Positions 24,831 to 32,893 of a stretch of DNA of 64,000 bases are shown here, piece after piece. Origin of the DNA: G965220825 sp965220825. Lineage in GTDB: Bacteria > Pseudomonadota > Alphaproteobacteria > UBA828. The stretch covers positions 868,001 through 932,000 of the forward strand of contig OZ244839.1 in the NCBI GenBank assembly GCA_965220825.1. Reading direction: 5' to 3'. Position 1 is the stretch's first letter. Each line of letters begins with the position of its first letter. The position numbers were made by a program, and so were the translations under genes. The notes beneath the pieces are model-generated. The model saw nothing but the letters and a program-made list of their open reading frames with translations, had not been told where the DNA came from and made no database searches.

Positions 24831-25757
24831 CTATTCCGCCGCCATCGGTGCTTCGGCCTCCCATTCGGGAATGCGGCCGTCATAATAGGGGAGCGTGTCG
24901 ATCCGCGGTGTCCAGGTGCCGTCGTCGATACAGGCGCGCACATGGCGGGCGATCTCCTCCATGGTGGCGAACCAGACGCCGCCCTTGGCTTGCAGCCGCT
25001 CGATCCATTTCCCCACCCGGTCCATGCGCGCAAGCCGGCCGGAGACGAAGGGATGCCATACGGTGACCAGCATGCCCCCATGGGCGTGCATGGCCTCCAA
25101 TTCGGAGTCGAACACGCGCATCGCCTCGTCCGGGGACTTGATCGTCATGGTGTAGTGGAAATCCAGGCTGTGCATGTAGTGGGGCCAGTCGTCCATGCCC
25201 CAGTAGGAGGGCAGGCAGATCACGTCGCCCTTGCCCGTCCGCAACACATAGGGGATGTCGTCTCCCATCAGGCTCGCATCGTAGAGAAAGCCCCGCTCGG
25301 CCAGCAGGTCGGGGGAATCCTTGGACGCGTTGTAGAGCGGCGCGCGCCAGCCTCGGGGGGCCGCGCCGGTCATCCGTTTGAACACCTCGATCTGCTTGTC
25401 GAGCCAATATTCCTGGCGTTCGCGCGAGGAGTCGTTGGGGTTTTCGTGGAGATAGCCGTGAGCCGCGATCTCGTGCCCGTCTTTCAAGATGGCGTCCACC
25501 AGATGCGGGTACCGCTCCATGCACCAGGCCGGATAGAAGAAGGTCTGCTTGATACCGTAATGGCGGTAGACCTTGAGGATGCGCGGGATCGCAACCTCGT
25601 CATATTTCAGGAAGGACATGGCCGAAAGCATCTGCTCCGCCCGGTCGGGGAACTCCAGATGCAGGATGCTGTCGGTGTCGATATCGAAGGTGATGGCCAC
25701 GGCACAGCGCGCGCCGTCGGGCCAGGGGACCGGGTTTTCGATCAGGTTCAAACCCAT
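24831..25757 (-). CDS. Polysaccharide-deacetylase-fold amidohydrolase (PgdA/imidase-like)
   Basis: 308-aa NodB-fold hydrolase without a signal peptide. Metal-site motifs: VAITFDIDTDS (first Asp pair) and the HGYLHENPND motif, with RAPLYNASKDSPDLLAERGF and the late catalytic VWHPFVSGR. This cytosolic subgroup, related to Helicobacter PgdA, PuuE-type allantoinases and bacterial cyclic imidases, hydrolyses small cyclic amides or imides in characterised cases rather than sugars; which applies here is unknown. Start ATG 25757 precedes MGLNLIENPVPW; a longer frame adds ten non-conserved residues. First gene of the leftward operon, divergent from the Lrp-type regulator. Confidence 0.8.
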   Translation of the reverse strand: MGLNLIENPVPWPDGARCAVAITFDIDTDSILHLEFPDRAEQMLSAMSFLKYDEVAIPRILKVYRHYGIKQTFFYPAWCMERYPHLVDAILKDGHEIAAHGYLHENPNDSSRERQEYWLDKQIEVFKRMTGAAPRGWRAPLYNASKDSPDLLAERGFLYDASLMGDDIPYVLRTGKGDVICLPSYWGMDDWPHYMHSLDFHYTMTIKSPDEAMRVFDSELEAMHAHGGMLVTVWHPFVSGRLARMDRVGKWIERLQAKGGVWFATMEEIARHVRACIDDGTWTPRIDTLPYYDGRIPEWEAEAPMAAE

Positions 25758-25853
25758 CGCGCTCCTCCCTCGGGGCTCCGTGCCCACGGCGGAAGTCTAG
25801 ACTCGCACGCGGATGCGCGCCAATCGCGAACTTCGCGCACCTCTGAAAGAATC

Positions 25854-25882
25854 TTGACGGAAATCGCGGATGACCGTAGCGT
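25854..25882 (+). promoter_or_regulatory. Putative promoter of the Lrp/RidA/monooxygenase operon
   Basis: TTGACG (25854-25859) and TAGCGT (25877-25882) are 17 bases apart, in the 198-base divergent region between the deacetylase-like gene and the regulator gene. The -35 is near consensus; the -10 keeps only the TAnnnT core. A start near 25889 would leave a leader of about 67 bases before the regulator ATG. Confidence 0.35.
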
Positions 25883-25955
25883 TTCTATCGGCTTCGGGTG
25901 AAATCCTCCCGTTCACTGCGGATTCCGCAGATGGACGGGACAGCAAAGGCAAGCC

Positions 25956-26618
25956 ATGGCGATCGACCGGGCGGCACAGAAGCGGGCAGGTGGGAACGGC
26001 ACGCCGCCCGAGCCCGCGGACGCCACGCCCATCATGGGTTGGCGGCGCGTCGGCCCGAGCGATCCGGAAGAGGCCGCCGTCGCCTATACGCCGGCGCAGC
26101 GGTTCGACCCGCTCAACCAGAAGATCCTCGCCCTGCTTCAGGAAGACGGGCGCATACCGTTCTCGTCCGTCGCGCAGACGCTCGGGGTCTCGGAGGCCAC
26201 GGTGCGGACCCGCGTGGGGCAGTTGCGCCAAGCAAACCTGATCCACTTCATCACGGTGGTGAACCCGCTTGCCCTCGGCTACACGGCCTGGGCGATGCTG
26301 GGCATCACGGTCGCCGCAGGCGCCAGCGCGAACACGGTCTCCGAATATTTTCGCGACCGGCCCGAGGTGGTCTACGTCATGCGCGTCGCCTCGCGCTACG
26401 ACCTTCTGGCGGAGGTGGTATGCCGCACGCCGGACGAACTCCGGGACTTCCTGGATGTCCATTGCCACCGGCCGGCGGATATCGCATCGGTCGAGCCCAT
26501 GGTGGGGCTCGGCCTCTACAAGAGCCTCCTGAAATGGGACCGGCCCATCTCCCAGGCGGGCGGCCCGAAGACGCGGGGCCGCGGTGCGGGCAAGCCGCCG
26601 GCCGAGCGGCGGTCGTAG
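25956..26618 (+). CDS. Lrp/AsnC-family transcriptional regulator
   Basis: 220 aa. From residue 51 the Lrp/AsnC fold is clear: DPLNQKILALLQEDGRIPFS, helix-turn-helix VAQTLGVSEATVRTRVGQLR, then the RAM/AsnC ligand-binding domain with the VMRVASRYDLLAEV strand. The first 50 residues are a polar, unstructured-looking extension uncommon in the family; a start at M27 (MGWRRVG) would shorten it. The protein also has a basic tail ending PPAERRS. It heads the rightward operon and faces the divergent deacetylase operon, so both are likely targets, probably with an amino acid or amine-like effector (inference). Confidence 0.88.
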   Translation: MAIDRAAQKRAGGNGTPPEPADATPIMGWRRVGPSDPEEAAVAYTPAQRFDPLNQKILALLQEDGRIPFSSVAQTLGVSEATVRTRVGQLRQANLIHFITVVNPLALGYTAWAMLGITVAAGASANTVSEYFRDRPEVVYVMRVASRYDLLAEVVCRTPDELRDFLDVHCHRPADIASVEPMVGLGLYKSLLKWDRPISQAGGPKTRGRGAGKPPAERRS

Positions 26619-26633
26619 GCAAATGGGGCCGTC

Positions 26634-27869
26634 GTGACAAAACGCCGCCTGATGCCCGAAGGCCACTGGGACTGGAGCATGCCGGTCACCCTCTCCCAGG
26701 GATGGCGGACGGACGAGCTGCTCTTTGTCGGCGGCCAGATATCGGCGGACCCGGAGGGCCGCGCCGTGGGCGCCGACCTGGAGACCCAGACCCGCAACAT
26801 CATGACGTTCATGGAGCGCGTGCTGGAAGAGGGCGGCGCGGGCTTTGGCGACGTGGTGAAGCTCAACGTCTATTACGTGGTGGACGAGAACAGCCCGCCG
26901 CCGGCGGAGATTCTCGCCCGTATCGACGGAGTGCTTTCCGGCTATTTCGCCGCGCCGGGGCCCGTGCTCACGGAAACGCCGGTGCCCGGGCTCGCCTTCG
27001 AAGGCCTTCTGCTGGAGATCGACGCCGTCGCGGCGGTGGGCGCGGACCGCCGACCACTCGCCTGGAGCGACGCCGGACGCGCGAACGACTCTCGCCCCTA
27101 CAGCCCCGGCTGGCGCGTGGGGGACTGGGTGTTCGTCGGCGCGCAGCGGTCGCTCGGGCCGGACGGCGCCTTGCTGGACGCGGGCGATATCGGTGCCCAG
27201 ACGAGGCGCTGTTTCGAGTCCATGGGCGGCCTGCTGGCGGCGGCCGGCGGCGGCATGGGCGATCTCGCGCGCCTCAACACCTACTACCAGTTCGAGGGCG
27301 CAGGACGGGACGTGACCGCGTTCTGGGAACGCATGACGGAGGTCCGCCTCGGCTATCTGCCCAATCCGGGACCTTCCGGCACGGCGGTGCGGGTGACGGG
27401 GTTTCCTCACGAGGGCGAGCTCTTCCAGATCGAGAGCATCGCCCATCTCGGCACCGAGCGCCGCCGCCTCATGCCCGCAGGGCACTGGGACTGGAGCATG
27501 GCGGTACCCTTCTCCCAAGGGTGGCGGATCGGCAACGCCGTCTTCTGTGGGGGGCAGATCTCGGCGGACCGCAACGGCGCGGCGGTGGGCGCAGGCGACA
27601 TCGCCCTTCAGACGCGGAACGTCTTCGACGCCCTCACCCGCGTCCTTGCGGAAGGCGGCGCTTCCATGGAAGACGTGGTCAAGCTCAACACCTACTACAC
27701 CTTTGACGGCACCGGACGCGCGGTCACCGACTATTGGGAAGAGATGACCGCCGTGCGAAAGGACTATTTTCCACCGGAAGCGGCCGCGGCGACGGCGGTG
27801 CGCGTCCAAGGCTACGCCTTCGAGGAACTCCTCATCGAGGTGGAAGCCGTAGCCGTCGTGGAAGATTGA
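26634..27869 (+). CDS. Single-chain protein of three tandem RidA (YjgF/UK114) domains
   Basis: 411 aa made of three RidA-like units of about 137 residues. Units 1 and 3 both open with RRLMP(E/A)GHWDWSM, continue FxGGQISAD and carry DVVKLN(V/T)YY, and are clearly a duplication also at DNA level (around 26650 and 27470); unit 2 (RRPLAWSDAG, GAQRSLG, LARLNTYYQF) is more diverged. RidA is normally a homotrimer with active sites between subunits, so this chain could fold as a monomeric pseudo-trimer. The arginine needed for imine deamination (Arg105 in E. coli RidA) aligns with threonine in units 2 and 3 and is not evident in unit 1, so it may bind rather than hydrolyse. GTG start, 15 bases after the regulator. 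Confidence 0.85.
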   Translation: MTKRRLMPEGHWDWSMPVTLSQGWRTDELLFVGGQISADPEGRAVGADLETQTRNIMTFMERVLEEGGAGFGDVVKLNVYYVVDENSPPPAEILARIDGVLSGYFAAPGPVLTETPVPGLAFEGLLLEIDAVAAVGADRRPLAWSDAGRANDSRPYSPGWRVGDWVFVGAQRSLGPDGALLDAGDIGAQTRRCFESMGGLLAAAGGGMGDLARLNTYYQFEGAGRDVTAFWERMTEVRLGYLPNPGPSGTAVRVTGFPHEGELFQIESIAHLGTERRRLMPAGHWDWSMAVPFSQGWRIGNAVFCGGQISADRNGAAVGAGDIALQTRNVFDALTRVLAEGGASMEDVVKLNTYYTFDGTGRAVTDYWEEMTAVRKDYFPPEAAAATAVRVQGYAFEELLIEVEAVAVVED

Positions 27870-27911
27870 ACGGCGCAGCGGAGCAGACGCGCCCCAGGGA
27901 GGCAGAACGCC

Positions 27912-29408
27912 ATGGCATTGCTCGAAATGAACGAATGGTACGACTTCGCGCGCGATACCAACTGGACGCCGAGCTATGTCGCGGAAGACGAGCTCTTCCC
28001 GCCGCTCTTCAGCGATCCCTTCGACATCCCCGTGGAGCAATGGGAGACTTTCGACGAACCCTACAAGGTCACCTTTCGCAACTATGTTCAGACCCAGCGT
28101 GAAAAGGACGTCGGTGCCTATTCCGTGAAGGCCGCGCTTTCACGCGGCAATTTTTTCGGCAGCACCACGCCCCACTGGCAGGCGCTGCTTGCGCTGCACT
28201 TCACGCCCGTGCCGTTCGCGGAGTTCCATTCCGCCTCCGCCTTCGCGCGCATGACCCGCTTCGGCCGCGCGCCCGGGATGCGCAACATGGCGACTTTCGG
28301 CACGCTGGACGAAGTCCGTCACGGCCAGATCCAGATGTATTTCGCCTACGAGTTCATCCGCAAGGACCGCTCTTTCGACTGGGCGCACAAGGCCCCCAAG
28401 ACCGAGAACTGGGTCATCATCAGCGTGCGCCAGGCGCTGGACGACGTGGAGCACACGCGCGATGCGGTGAGCGCCGCCATCATGACCAACTTCGCGTTCG
28501 AGCAGGCCTTCACCAACCTCCAGTTCGTGGGCCTCTCGGCGGATGCCGCGAAATATGGCGACCACAGCTTCGCCACCATGCTCCAGAGCATCCAGACCGA
28601 CGAGGCGCGCCACTCCCAGATCGGGACGCCGCTCATCCGCATCATGATCGAGAACGGCCGCAAGGCGGAAGCCCAGCAACTGGTCGATATCGCTTTCTGG
28701 CGCATCTGGAAGCAGTTTTCGGCCCTGAGCGGCATCTCCATGGACTATTACACCCCGCTCGAGCACCGCGAGCACTCCCTCAAGGAGTTCATGCACGAGT
28801 GGATTATCGGGCAGTTCGCCCGCACGATCGAGTCCGTCGGGCTCGATCTGCCGTGGTACTGGGAGCTCTTTCTCGAGGATATCGAGACCTTCCATCACGC
28901 CCAGCAGATCGGCATCTATGTCTACCGCGCAACACAGTGGTGGCGCCCGATCGCCTGCGTTTCCCCCGCCGAACGAGACTGGCTCGAGGAGAAATATCCA
29001 GGCTGGAACGATTCCTACGGCGAAATCTGGGACGTGGTGATCGACAACATCCGGAAGGGCCGCCTCGAGAAAACCGTGCCGGAGGCGCCGCCGCTCATCT
29101 GCAACATGTGCGGCCTCGAGGTCGCCAACCGGGGCGGCACGCGGTGGAACACCGTCGACCATATCCTGGACCACGAAGGCCGGCGCTATCACTTCTGCTC
29201 CAAGCCCTGCAAGTGGATCTTCGAGCTTGAGCCCGTCCGCTACCAGGGGCATCGGAGCATTATCGACCGTCTGCTGGACGGCACGGTCCCGCCCGGCCCC
29301 GACGGGCTCTACGAATATATGGGCCTGAGCGAGGCCGAGCGCGGCGTCTGCGGCTACGACTACGCATGGACCGAGGGCTACGGCCCCGTCGCCCAGGCGG
29401 CGGAGTGA
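27912..29408 (+). CDS. Soluble diiron monooxygenase hydroxylase, alpha subunit (TmoA-like)
   Basis: 498-aa catalytic subunit of a bacterial multicomponent monooxygenase, close to toluene-4-monooxygenase alpha. All six iron ligands fall at the same numbers as in T4moH: E104 (PFAEFH), E134 and H137 (DEVRHGQ), E197 (FAFEQAF), E231 and H234 (DEARHSQ); T201 is also kept. Substrate-pocket positions 100, 103 and 107 are V, A and S (I, G and A in T4moH), and position 214 is K rather than E, so specificity may differ. A YHS-type Cys motif (ICNMCG, FCSKPCKWIFE) occupies the C-terminus. Needs NADH-linked electron supply, but no reductase gene is in the operon. Confidence 0.93.
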   Translation: MALLEMNEWYDFARDTNWTPSYVAEDELFPPLFSDPFDIPVEQWETFDEPYKVTFRNYVQTQREKDVGAYSVKAALSRGNFFGSTTPHWQALLALHFTPVPFAEFHSASAFARMTRFGRAPGMRNMATFGTLDEVRHGQIQMYFAYEFIRKDRSFDWAHKAPKTENWVIISVRQALDDVEHTRDAVSAAIMTNFAFEQAFTNLQFVGLSADAAKYGDHSFATMLQSIQTDEARHSQIGTPLIRIMIENGRKAEAQQLVDIAFWRIWKQFSALSGISMDYYTPLEHREHSLKEFMHEWIIGQFARTIESVGLDLPWYWELFLEDIETFHHAQQIGIYVYRATQWWRPIACVSPAERDWLEEKYPGWNDSYGEIWDVVIDNIRKGRLEKTVPEAPPLICNMCGLEVANRGGTRWNTVDHILDHEGRRYHFCSKPCKWIFELEPVRYQGHRSIIDRLLDGTVPPGPDGLYEYMGLSEAERGVCGYDYAWTEGYGPVAQAAE

Positions 29409-29453
29409 TCGCGCGCCCCGCTGCCGATCCGCGAAAGAGGAGCGCCCCGCGCC

Positions 29454-29714
29454 ATGGCCGATATCCCGCTCGCGTTCAATTTCCAGGGCGACTACGGCTA
29501 CAAGGTCATCATCGTAGACGACGGCGACGATATCGCGACGGTCGTGAAGAAGGCGTCCGCGCAGATGATCGGCGTGCTGATCAAGCCGCCCCCTGAGGGC
29601 GCCGTCTTCAGCCTGCGTATCCAGGGCGCGGACGCGCCGCTTCCGGACGATATCACCGTCCGTGATGCAGGCCTCGTGGAGATGGAAGCGGTGGAAATCT
29701 ATCGGACGAAATAG
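29454..29714 (+). CDS. Diiron monooxygenase gamma subunit (TmoB-like)
   Basis: 86 aa, the ubiquitin-like gamma subunit of the hydroxylase. Typical elements: IPLAFNFQGDYGYKVIIVDD at the N-terminus, then DIATVVKKASAQMIGV and the acidic LPDDITVRDAGL with an end strand EMEAVEIYRTK. It packs against the alpha subunit and is structural. A GAAAGAGGAG Shine-Dalgarno lies just upstream of the ATG. The next gene is the effector protein 29 bases later; in toluene monooxygenase operons a Rieske ferredoxin gene (tmoC) would stand between them, and it is absent. Confidence 0.87.
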   Translation: MADIPLAFNFQGDYGYKVIIVDDGDDIATVVKKASAQMIGVLIKPPPEGAVFSLRIQGADAPLPDDITVRDAGLVEMEAVEIYRTK

Positions 29715-29743
29715 CGGGTGAACGCGCGGCGTATGGACCGCGT

Positions 29744-30046
29744 ATGGAGGGAGAGCGGATCGTGTCGAGCGAGGGTGTGCGCTATGTGGGGCCGGTGATG
29801 CGCGCCGGCGATGTCGCGGACGCGGTACTCGAGGCGATCCGAGAGGACAACGAAGGCCGCGACGTGAAGGTGGAGGAGCACGCCTCCTACATTCGCATCG
29901 GGGTCGCGGACGAATGCGTTCTCCGCTTCGCCACGGTGAGCACACTGCTGGGACGCGCCGTCACGCTCGGCGACATCGAGGCCAACATGCCGAGCTTCGA
30001 CGGCCTCATCCGCACGGAAGAAGACCACATCCGCTTCGTCGGCTGA
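29744..30046 (+). CDS. Monooxygenase effector/coupling protein (TmoD/MmoB-like)
   Basis: 100-aa cofactorless effector of the MmoB/DmpM family that docks on the hydroxylase and tunes oxygen activation. Recognisable: VGPVMRAGDVADAVLEAIRE, DVKVEEHASYIRIG and ECVLRFATVSTLLGRAVTLG followed by the C-terminal IRTEEDHIRFVG. Length is as expected for TmoD. Lies between the gamma and beta subunit genes on the same strand with short gaps. Its presence supports a working monooxygenase rather than a decaying one, in spite of the missing electron-transfer genes. Confidence 0.88.
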   Translation: MEGERIVSSEGVRYVGPVMRAGDVADAVLEAIREDNEGRDVKVEEHASYIRIGVADECVLRFATVSTLLGRAVTLGDIEANMPSFDGLIRTEEDHIRFVG

Positions 30047-30076
30047 TACCAGAATCGCGGAAGAAAGGCGGAAAAC

Positions 30077-31072
30077 ATGGACGCGCTGAAGCATCGGGAC
30101 GCCGGGCTCAAGACCTGGAGCGGACTCGCCGGCCGCAGGCGGCGGCCAAGCGAGTACGAAGTCGTCACGGCAAACCTGCACACCAGAAACCGCCACCCGG
30201 ACCAGGCCTACGAGCTTTCACCGGCGCCCGACCTGCCGATGAACGACTGGTATCTGCGCCATGTGGCCCAAAGCCCCCTGCGGCACGAGAACTGGGAGGA
30301 CTTTCGGGATCCCGACGAGCTGATCTACCGCGTATACACCAAGATGCAGGACGGTCAGGAAGACTATATCGACGGCCTGCTGGACGAGCATAACGAGCTG
30401 GGCCACGACCGGGACCTGCCGGCGGAGTGGCTGACGGCGCTCGAAGAGCTCTACACGCCGCGCCGCTATCTCCAGATGGCGCTGCAGATGAGCGCGGCCT
30501 ATCTCGTGCAGATCGCGCCCGCCAGCACGATCACCGCCTGCGCAAGCTTCCAGGACGGAGACGAGTTCCGCTGGCTCTCGCGCATCGCCTACCGCACCCG
30601 CGAATTGCAGCTCGCCCATCCCGAACGAGGCTTCGGACAAAGCGAAAGGGCGCACTGGGAATCCTTGCCCGCCCTGCAAGGCCTGCGCGAGCTGCTGGAA
30701 CGGGCGCTTGCGACATATGACTGGGGCGAGAGCTTCGTCGCGGCCAATCTGGTGGCGAAACCGGCAGCGGACGAGACTCTGCGGCAGCTGGGCCGCGCCG
30801 CCCGCCGCCACGGAGACACCCTGCTCTCGCTCATGGTGGACAACCAGCTTCGGGATTCGGAACGCAGCCGCCGCTGGAGCGCCGGACTGGTCGCGTTCGC
30901 GCTCCCGACCGACGGCAATGCGGCGGTAATCCGCGGCTGGCTCGACAAATGGATGCCGCTCGCGGCGCGCGCCGCGGAGACCTATTGCGGTGCGCTGCCC
31001 GAGGCGGGCGATAGCGAGGCCGTGCTTTCCGCGCTCGAGGCCTTCCACCGCGGCCTTAACCTCGACGCGTGA
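30077..31072 (+). CDS. Diiron monooxygenase beta subunit (TmoE-like)
   Basis: 331-aa ferritin-fold beta subunit, similar in length to T4moE. Seen are TWSGLAGRRRRPSEYEVVT near the N-terminus, the FRDPDELIYRVYTKMQDGQE helix, and DWGESFVAANLVAKPAADE later on. As expected for beta subunits, the Glu/His diiron ligands are absent; it forms half of the hydroxylase dimer interface. Upstream are the gamma and effector genes, and 51 bases downstream the ABC permease gene begins on the same strand, linking monooxygenase and transporter in one operon. Confidence 0.9.
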   Translation: MDALKHRDAGLKTWSGLAGRRRRPSEYEVVTANLHTRNRHPDQAYELSPAPDLPMNDWYLRHVAQSPLRHENWEDFRDPDELIYRVYTKMQDGQEDYIDGLLDEHNELGHDRDLPAEWLTALEELYTPRRYLQMALQMSAAYLVQIAPASTITACASFQDGDEFRWLSRIAYRTRELQLAHPERGFGQSERAHWESLPALQGLRELLERALATYDWGESFVAANLVAKPAADETLRQLGRAARRHGDTLLSLMVDNQLRDSERSRRWSAGLVAFALPTDGNAAVIRGWLDKWMPLAARAAETYCGALPEAGDSEAVLSALEAFHRGLNLDA

Positions 31073-31123
31073 GACCCTCGCGCGCGACGCAGCATCGCAC
31101 CGCCGGACGGGAGAGCGCACATC

Positions 31124-31993
31124 GTGAAGACGGCAGCGGCGCCCGTGGATACCCGCGACGGCGGAGAGCGAACCGCCCCGCCGCTTTATCGGCCGCCGCG
31201 GGAGCGCTTCTGGGAGCTGCGAGGCACGCTCCCACGCTCCGGCGTGATCGGCCTCGGCCTTGCCGGCGTGATCGCCTTCTTCGGACTCTGGGAGATCGGC
31301 CACTATCTCACGCCCGAAACCCAGCGGCGCTTCCTGCCGAGCGTCGAGAACGTGATCGGCGAGATCATCCATCTCTTTGCGGAGAAGGACTATATCGCCG
31401 ATGTCGGGAAGAGCGTCTTCCGCATCTATGTGAGCTTTTTCGCGGCCTGCCTGATCGCGGTGCCGCTGGGCCTCCTCATGGGCTGCTTCGTGAAGTTCCG
31501 CGCGCTCGTGAACCCGACCGTGGGCGGCTGGCGCTACCTGCCCGCGGCCTCGTTCGTTCCGCTCCTTCTGGTCTATTTCGGCCCGACGGACTTCGCCAAG
31601 ATGGCGCTGCTCTTCCTCGGCTGCATCTTCTTCCTCATCGCGCTGGTACTCGACAATGTGCTCGCGGTGCCCAAGGAACTGGTCGAATCGGCGCTGACCA
31701 TGGGGGCGAAACGCCGGCAGGTGCTCTTCGGCGTAACCTTCCGTGCCGCCGCACCGCAAATTCTGGATTCCATGCGCAACATGATCGCGGTCTCCTGGAC
31801 CTATCTGGTGATCGCCGAAATCATCGCCGCGACGGACGGAATCGGCGCGGTCATGATGCGGGCCGGGCGGTTCCTCCATGTGGACGTGATCATGGGAGGC
31901 ATCCTCACCATCGGCGTGCTCGGCGTGCTTACCGATATCGGCTTCCGGCTGCTGAGCCGCACATTGTTTCCCTATATGTACGCACGTACGTGA
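31124..31993 (+). CDS. NitT/TauT-family ABC transporter permease
   Basis: 289-aa inner-membrane permease starting with GTG 31124. A long polar N-terminus precedes about six membrane helices, the first being VIGLGLAGVIAFFGLWEIGH. The ATPase-coupling loop is LTMGAKRRQVLFGVTFRAAAP, and TDGIGAVMMRAGRFLHVDVI matches the family C-terminus. Members import nitrate, sulfonates, aromatic acids or nucleobase-like compounds. Placed between monooxygenase subunits and its ATPase, it is probably the importer for the monooxygenase substrate (inference). Confidence 0.87.
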   Translation: MKTAAAPVDTRDGGERTAPPLYRPPRERFWELRGTLPRSGVIGLGLAGVIAFFGLWEIGHYLTPETQRRFLPSVENVIGEIIHLFAEKDYIADVGKSVFRIYVSFFAACLIAVPLGLLMGCFVKFRALVNPTVGGWRYLPAASFVPLLLVYFGPTDFAKMALLFLGCIFFLIALVLDNVLAVPKELVESALTMGAKRRQVLFGVTFRAAAPQILDSMRNMIAVSWTYLVIAEIIAATDGIGAVMMRAGRFLHVDVIMGGILTIGVLGVLTDIGFRLLSRTLFPYMYART

Positions 31994-32004
31994 GGCGCGG
32001 AACG

Positions 32005-32850
32005 ATGCGGCTCTTCTCGCGAAAAGAGAGTGCGGCGGCCGGCAACGGGGCGGACGCACGCATGGACGGCGCGCCCCCCATCTCGGCCCACCGCGTGAGC
32101 AAGGAATATCTCCGCGGCAAGGTCGTCGCCATCGACGACATCTCGGTCGAGATCGGCGAAAACCAGGTCACGGCGCTGATCGGCCCGTCGGGCTGCGGCA
32201 AGACGACCCTGCTCCGCCTGATCGCGGGCCTCGAATATCCCACCCGCGGCGAGGTGCGCATGTTCGGCCGGCCCGTCAGCGGCCCGGGGCACGAACGCGG
32301 CATGGTCTTCCAGGCCTATACCTCCTTCCCCTGGCTCACGGCGCTCGCCAATGTGGAGCACGGCATGAAGATCCAGGGCCTGGCGAAGGCGGAGCGGCAG
32401 CAGCGCGCGCGGCATTTCCTGGAGCTCGTCCACCTCTCCGATTTCGCGGACGCCTATCCGGCAGAGCTTTCGGGCGGCATGAAGCAGCGCGTGGCGATCG
32501 CGCGCATGCTCGCCCAGGACCCGCTCCTTCTGCTCCTGGACGAGCCGTTCGGCGCGCTCGATGCGCAGGTGACCTGGGAGATGGAGGAGATGGTCATCGA
32601 GATCATCGAGCGCGAAAGCAAGACCGTGATCCTCGTCACACACGATATCCAGGAAGCGATCTATCTTGCAGACAGGATTGTGTTTTTCACCCGCCAGCCC
32701 GGGCGCATCAAGGCGGATATCGCCATGGAGTTCAAGGGCGGGCGACGTTTCCGCAAGAAGGAGGAGCTGCTCTCGCAGCCGGGCTATGTCGATATGGAGA
32801 AGCGCCTCTACACCATGATGCGGGAAGAGATCCAGGGGCGGATCGGCTGA
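32005..32850 (+). CDS. NitT/TauT-family ABC transporter ATPase
   Basis: 281-aa ATPase with all motifs intact: Walker A GPSGCGKTT at residues 60-68, Q-loop MVFQAYTSFPWLTAL, signature LSGGMKQRVAIAR, Walker B LLLLLDEPFGALDAQ and switch histidine VTHDIQEAIYLAD. The ATG at 32005 gives a 30-residue polar lead before the domain; a longer open frame upstream is a shadow of the permease. It lies 11 bases after the permease stop and before the binding-protein gene, completing the importer. Confidence 0.9.
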   Translation: MRLFSRKESAAAGNGADARMDGAPPISAHRVSKEYLRGKVVAIDDISVEIGENQVTALIGPSGCGKTTLLRLIAGLEYPTRGEVRMFGRPVSGPGHERGMVFQAYTSFPWLTALANVEHGMKIQGLAKAERQQRARHFLELVHLSDFADAYPAELSGGMKQRVAIARMLAQDPLLLLLDEPFGALDAQVTWEMEEMVIEIIERESKTVILVTHDIQEAIYLADRIVFFTRQPGRIKADIAMEFKGGRRFRKKEELLSQPGYVDMEKRLYTMMREEIQGRIG

Positions 32851-32893
32851 CGCCCCCTGGACGGACGTAAACGCCAAACCAAGGGAGACGACC

